A stretch of 64,000 bases of DNA from Pyrus communis (Eukaryota > Streptophyta > Magnoliopsida > Rosales > Rosaceae): NCBI RefSeq assembly GCF_963583255.1, contig NC_084814.1:20910262-20974261 (forward strand), in the 5' to 3' direction. The notes below the pieces were generated by a model. The model was given only the letters and a program-made list of their open reading frames with translations, was not told where the DNA came from and searched no databases. The translations under genes and the position numbers were made by a program. Below, in pieces: positions 59,775 through 64,000 of this stretch; the first letter of the stretch is position 1, and each line of letters starts with the position of its first letter.

Positions 59775-60488
59775 TCAATCTTGATGCTGATCTTCTGCTT
59801 CAGACTGTAATCCTCGAAAGCTATAACTATTGGTTGCAAACTGAATAGTTTCTGTTAGAAACTCTTTCATTGCACACGAACAAGCTCTGACAACTTTGCT
59901 GACAAAAATTGTCATCTGTCTTATGAAATTAACCCCCTCAAACAAGTATGGACACAAGAAAGTTGCGGCTTCAACTATGAAGATAATGCACTGGACCCCC
60001 TTCGAAAAATAGCCAACTAAGTTAATGAAAGCTTTCAGGTCTTGGGCTGGTTTGCTTTCAAAAAGGAGCTTCGCAGATTTGAATACTCGTTGAATTACTT
60101 TCTTGATGTCACCCACCGAAATCTTGAAGCGTTCCGAAGTTTTCCACCGCGCAGAGGACCGATATTTTCCGGTGATGGGTTTTCCAGCAATACACTTTGT
60201 AACGGTTGCAAACTCTGCGCTCAATAGTGTATCGACTTCTGATCGGGTTGCCCCACATTGATCAATGTCTAAAACCTTGATGAGTTCTTGAAAACATTGC
60301 AGGTCTGACCTCTCTTCATCCCCTCGAAGCTTTCCAGCAACTGATTGTTTAACAAACTCGAACTCAAACTCAAACTCAGACATCAGTAGAATATCAACTT
60401 CTGACTTCATGGATGGATTCTGCTTTGTTCCATTAATCTCGAACGCCATCTTGGTCAGTTCTTGTTCGTCTACTCGGTCTCCTGACAT
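59775..60488 (-). CDS. Unknown 237-aa protein, unit 3
   Basis: Intact. Seven substitutions against unit 1 and seven residue changes: S to F near res 43, II to LL, Q to E, A to P in the KIIFQSKAAQ segment, Y to C, and A to E. Same leader plan. Confidence 0.7.
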   Translation of the reverse strand: MSGDRVDEQELTKMAFEINGTKQNPSMKSEVDILLMSEFEFEFEFVKQSVAGKLRGDEERSDLQCFQELIKVLDIDQCGATRSEVDTLLSAEFATVTKCIAGKPITGKYRSSARWKTSERFKISVGDIKKVIQRVFKSAKLLFESKPAQDLKAFINLVGYFSKGVQCIIFIVEAATFLCPYLFEGVNFIRQMTIFVSKVVRACSCAMKEFLTETIQFATNSYSFRGLQSEAEDQHQD

Positions 60489-60571
60489 TGTTGTTCTTTC
60501 TTTCGACGAATGATCTTTCTGGCGAAAGAATCAGCGTGAGTGTGACAGAGAGAGGGTCTCTGTAAAAAGAA

Positions 60572-60573
<2 letters not shown>

Positions 60574-60608
<35 letters not shown>
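60574..60608 (-). repeat. (GA)n leader microsatellite, unit 3
   Basis: About 35 nt, without the GGGAGAGGG interruption shared by units 1 and 2. Confidence 0.9.
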
Positions 60609-60614
<6 letters not shown>

Positions 60615-61010
60615 AACGATTTTTTATTTTGGTGCGGTGCGTGGGTGTGAATTTTGCGAAGAAATTCAATATATACACAAACTGAATATCAACCGAAACA
60701 CTGTTCATAAGCACAGTGTAGTTCCGATTTTACCTTTTCTTAGTTTGTGTTATTACAAGGTTGCCATTCTTTCTGCCGAGTTCGTAGCTGGCGTTATTTC
60801 TCTTCGACAACACAGTGATAAAACTCTCTAGCAAGTCCAACTGGCTGCAGACTCCATCAAACCCTAGAAATCGTTTTGCTATTTTGGGCATCCTCCTTTT
60901 TCTCCCTCCTCCTTGCTTTCCCCAACCTAGAATCCTCATCCTTTCCCCGAATGAGAAATTTGAAATTCGCAACCCAAACTCACTCATAGTAGCCCCTACT
61001 TTGCCTCATT

Positions 61011-61364
61011 TAGGCCTGTAAACGGGTCGGATTTATTGGGTTTTGGATCGGGTTCAATCAGACCCGTTAAGTTAACGAATTATCCGAACCCGACCTGTTA
61101 AGCTAACAGGTCATCCAAATCCAATCCGTTTCTCCCTTTAACAATTATTATTATTATTTTATTTTTTTTGTATAGAGTTTATTTTTTGTTGTGAAGACTT
61201 TATTGAAATTACAAAAATATCATCAACTAACGGGTTGACCTAAAGTGACCCATTATTTAATGGATTTTTAACGGGTTCACCCGTTAGCGACCCGACCCGT
61301 TAAACATCCACCCAAATACTAATATTAACAGGTCAGGTCGGGTCAGGTCCAAATGCCAAGTCTA
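61011..61364. mobile_element. hAT-like CCCGTTAA MITE, unit 3
   Basis: Starts TAGGCCTGTAAACGGGTCGG; flanks GCCTCATT and ACCTCATT. Its left end looks closer to typical hAT termini than in units 1 and 2. Confidence 0.8.
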
Positions 61365-62451
61365 ACCTCATTCCTCATATCCTAATGGTTCATTCTCTCC
61401 ATACGATTCGATTTCGGTGAGTTCTTTGTGTTATGAATTCTGATATTTTGCGTATAATTTTGGTTTTTGGATTTTCAAATTTGTACCCTGACCTTGCTCT
61501 AATTAATTTTAATTTTGTCTATTATTGTTGGGTTTGAGTAAATTTCGAACCTTTTGTTTTCGTTCTTAAAATTTTTGAGTTCTATCTGTTAAATATTTGT
61601 TAAAAGACCCGAATTTTCTGTTCAAACAATTTGTATAGCCTATGAAAATTGAACAAAAAGTCATATGATGCATGATTTCTTCCTTCCTGATAGACCTGAC
61701 ATTTTGGACCCGACCCGTCAACCAGATCCATTAATATTAGTATTTCTGTTGGTTGATGATGTTTTAGTATTTTCATATAAAATTGGGATACTGTCTGCAG
61801 CAAACTAGCAGCAAATACACAGCTCCAAAAATCAAATAAGTTCTTTGACATGAAACAAAACTTTTAACCGCGTATCAACCATATAATGGACGAAACAAAC
61901 TAAAAATTGGCAGGCACTAGTTTGTGGGGTAAATCTTCTCCAGGCACTGTTGACAGCAAGCCATTCATTTAAATCTTCTCCTATTCTCTTAGGTTGCCGT
62001 TGCCAAGTGTAGCATCAATATGTTTTCCAAGCTGAGCACCCTTGCTCCCTAAAATCAAATAAGTGCGATTATGAAGCCAAAAGCTTGCAGCAAATGCACA
62101 GCTCCTACCATCAGTGCATTGAGTGATGAATGATGACATTCTAGTGTAGTTGAGTCCATACTAAATATATGAATTCTAACAAACAACTAATTAAACCATG
62201 ACATCTAATATGGACATTTCATTTAATGTTTATTAATATTTGCGGTGCGGTTCAGTTTCGGCGTGGTTTTCAAAAGCCAAAACCGAAACCAAACCGTTTT
62301 CTACATTGCGGTTTGGTTTCAAAACTGAAACCATTTCAAAACCGTAAAATCGAACTGTTCGGTGCGGTCCGATTTGGCTTGTGTTTCGGTTTGGGTTTTC
62401 GGTTCCAAGTGTCCACCCCTACCCACTGTGATTTAGGGCAAATCGTTTCGA

Positions 62452-63014
62452 AAAATCGGTTTGGAGCTAGGCATGCTGCGCATAGGCGGGCTAGGCGGTT
62501 TTTTTATTATTATTAATTGTGTGCTTTTTTTCTTTTCTGGTTTCATGGTGGTATACTTATAGAAATGGTGTACCTAATTTGCAAATGATGGATTTACTAC
62601 AAATTCATCCAATAGTAAAACGAATTGGAGCACTTTTGACGGGATACATACAAAGAAAAGAAATAAATTAGATACAACAAGGTTAAATAATTTAGTCTAT
62701 GTCCAATCCAATGCAAGGATCATGAACAAGAAGAATTTAATGTATCGTCCAAGAATACTCCTCATTATGATTATATGCTTACTGTTTTTTAAATATTGCA
62801 CTTTTTGAATGTATATACTTTGTGTATTCTTCTACTTCTATTTTTGCATTTTATCATTCTTTTATTATTCATACAAGTATAGTTTTTTTTTAGGTGTAAA
62901 TAGGCACTTACTTGCATGATATATAATAAATTTACATAAATCCGCTTAGGCCGCCTGGACGCCCGCCTAGCCGCATAGGCGCTAGGCCTCTGCTCACCGT
63001 CCGACTAGCCTTTA
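62452..63014. mobile_element. GCCTAGGCG TIR element, unit 3
   Basis: Diverged copy of 20018-20600; the right arm lacks part of the CTAGCGCCTAGC end. Confidence 0.5.
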
Positions 63015-63174
63015 GAACCTATGATTATTGTAAGAACATTTGACAAAATTTTAAACCAATCAGCATCATCAGAATTCCGAAGTGCAGCAACTACGTCGAC
63101 CAATTGTGAAAATTACACAAGCGGGATGAATATTATCCTTGGCTCCTGAAAATTACACGAATCATATGGCTGTA

Positions 63175-63809
63175 AAGATGACTCACTTGAAACATCAGAC
63201 TCTCATTTCATTAGCATCGTCATTTTCATCGTCGTCCGAGACCTACTCGTAGTTTAGTGCAACTGGATCAACCAACTTAGATTCATATGATTTCCAATTT
63301 CTACTCGTACCATTACTTGCTATACCATCACTGGATTTATGGGGTTAAGCCCTTTTTCAGCACTGAGGTAGATGTTTCAGGATTGTCGATACCCTGTTGT
63401 ATGCAATTTAAGGTGCCCGGAGTTCTTTTTCAAGGGTAGACAACCCAAATTCCCAGTCGATAGTGTCCCCAGTGCAGCTATCATCAAGGTATAGAGGATT
63501 GCTGGGGTCTATCACCTTGGAGAACACAAGCAATACTGATGGCCATTTTCCGAATTAAATAATTAGGGCTTTCCGGCCTACCTGCCAGCAAAGACAAGAT
63601 ATAACAGGATGATAATGACCACTAGCGTTGGAGGAGAGAATACTAATAGAGACACGGAGAAGTATTTACAGCTCACTCCTTTGAGAATTGAGTGCATCAC
63701 ATCCTTGGTCTCGTTTAATTCTTCTTTAGACATGTTTTCCATGGAAAGGCCTATAGCTGCAGATACATCTGATATTGCAAGATTAAGGGACAAAAAATTC
63801 CAAGAGAAG
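63175..63809 (-). pseudogene. TEL2: TEL2-like gene, 3' exons, cut at the array edge, unit 3
   Basis: Same exons as in unit 1. It keeps a segment near 63165-63190 that encodes SDVSSESSLQPYDS, which resembles the TEL2-like proteins and is deleted in units 1 and 2. A single T is missing in a T run near 63428. The upstream end at 63809 joins foreign copia sequence. Confidence 0.75.
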
Positions 63810-64000
63810 TACCCTGAGCTTGGAGAGCAGCCAGTTCTTCTTACATAGCTTTGAACCATATAGGATTTTTAAGAGCTGACTTATAAGAGCTGGGCTCAAT
63901 TAGAGACAAATCAATCCCTTCACAGGCTTGAGCAGATGCAAGGAAAGCCTTCTTCTTACAAATACCACTTTTGCTTCGAGTTTGCATTGGATGCAAATTG
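63810..64000 (-). pseudogene. Fragment of a Ty1-copia pol (start of reverse transcriptase)
   Basis: On the minus strand the frame reads MQTRSKSGICKKKAFLAS, then EPSSYKSALKNPIWFKAM, a TAA at 63841-63843, and EELAALQAQGT. This is the conserved entry to copia RT (EPxSxKEAL...W..AM.EEL). The stop stands where a glutamine is usual. The fragment ends at 63809 without LTR or duplication visible, and it is not the same family as the intact element in unit 2. It may continue past the window. Confidence 0.85.

Larger units (their letters stand above)
46645..63809. repeat. Tandem array unit 3 (17,165 bp, incomplete)
   Basis: Homology to the other units stops at about 63809, inside a TEL2-like exon. From ~60610 onward this unit differs from units 1 and 2 far more than elsewhere. 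Confidence 0.95.

Noticed and set aside
4127..63809. Array as a pure assembly duplicate
   Set aside because: Each unit has its own SNPs, indels, microsatellite lengths and insertions, and unit 2 is a mosaic. It still needs long-read confirmation.

Overview
This is plant nuclear DNA. It is AT-rich, has canonical GT-AG introns and is packed with plant transposons. A Cassandra-type LTR carrying a 5S rRNA-like segment, together with the particular TIR elements seen here, fits a Rosaceae genome such as Malus or Pyrus; that placement is inferred from sequence memory and not proven.

Layout. (1) 1-4126 is unique sequence with one RPM1-like CC-NBS-LRR resistance gene on the + strand. It is broken by a frameshift and an in-frame stop and carries a duplicated P-loop. 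(2) 4127-63809 is a tandem array of a ~19.3 kb segment: unit 1 at 4127-23472 (19,346 bp), unit 2 at 23473-46644 (23,172 bp) and unit 3 at 46645-63809 (incomplete). The units are nearly identical. Unit 2 is longer because of a young 4,935-bp Ty1-copia element (34381-39315) and also carries a ~1.1 kb deletion. (3) 63810-64000 is a broken piece of a different copia pol gene, joined directly to unit 3.

Each unit carries, in order: the far 5' end of a TEL2-like pseudogene (minus); a one-exon ELP3 fragment with a MITE in its intron; a SINE-like repeat; a small two-exon gene for a 157-aa two-TM protein (intact in units 1 and 3, truncated in unit 2); foldback elements and a degenerate minisatellite; an orphan first exon of a DUF1068 gene; a ~2.25 kb MULE-like element with 9-bp target duplications and two nested solo LTRs, one of them Cassandra; a larger ELP3 pseudogene with introns and internal exon duplications; an intact 237-aa minus-strand ORF of unknown function with its own TATA box and CT-rich leader; several hAT-like MITEs; and the rest of the TEL2-like pseudogene, interrupted in units 1 and 2 by a 509-bp solo LTR.

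How the parts relate. Only two loci in the unit look like potentially working genes, the 157-aa and 237-aa proteins; everything else recognisable is decayed genes or transposons. Shared variants show that unit 2 is a mosaic: like unit 1 at both ends and like unit 3 in the middle. One switch point falls within ~250 bp around the (GA)n leader of the 237-aa gene. This is what unequal recombination plus conversion would leave, and it argues against a simple assembly duplicate. Both ends of the array fall inside TEL2-like exons.
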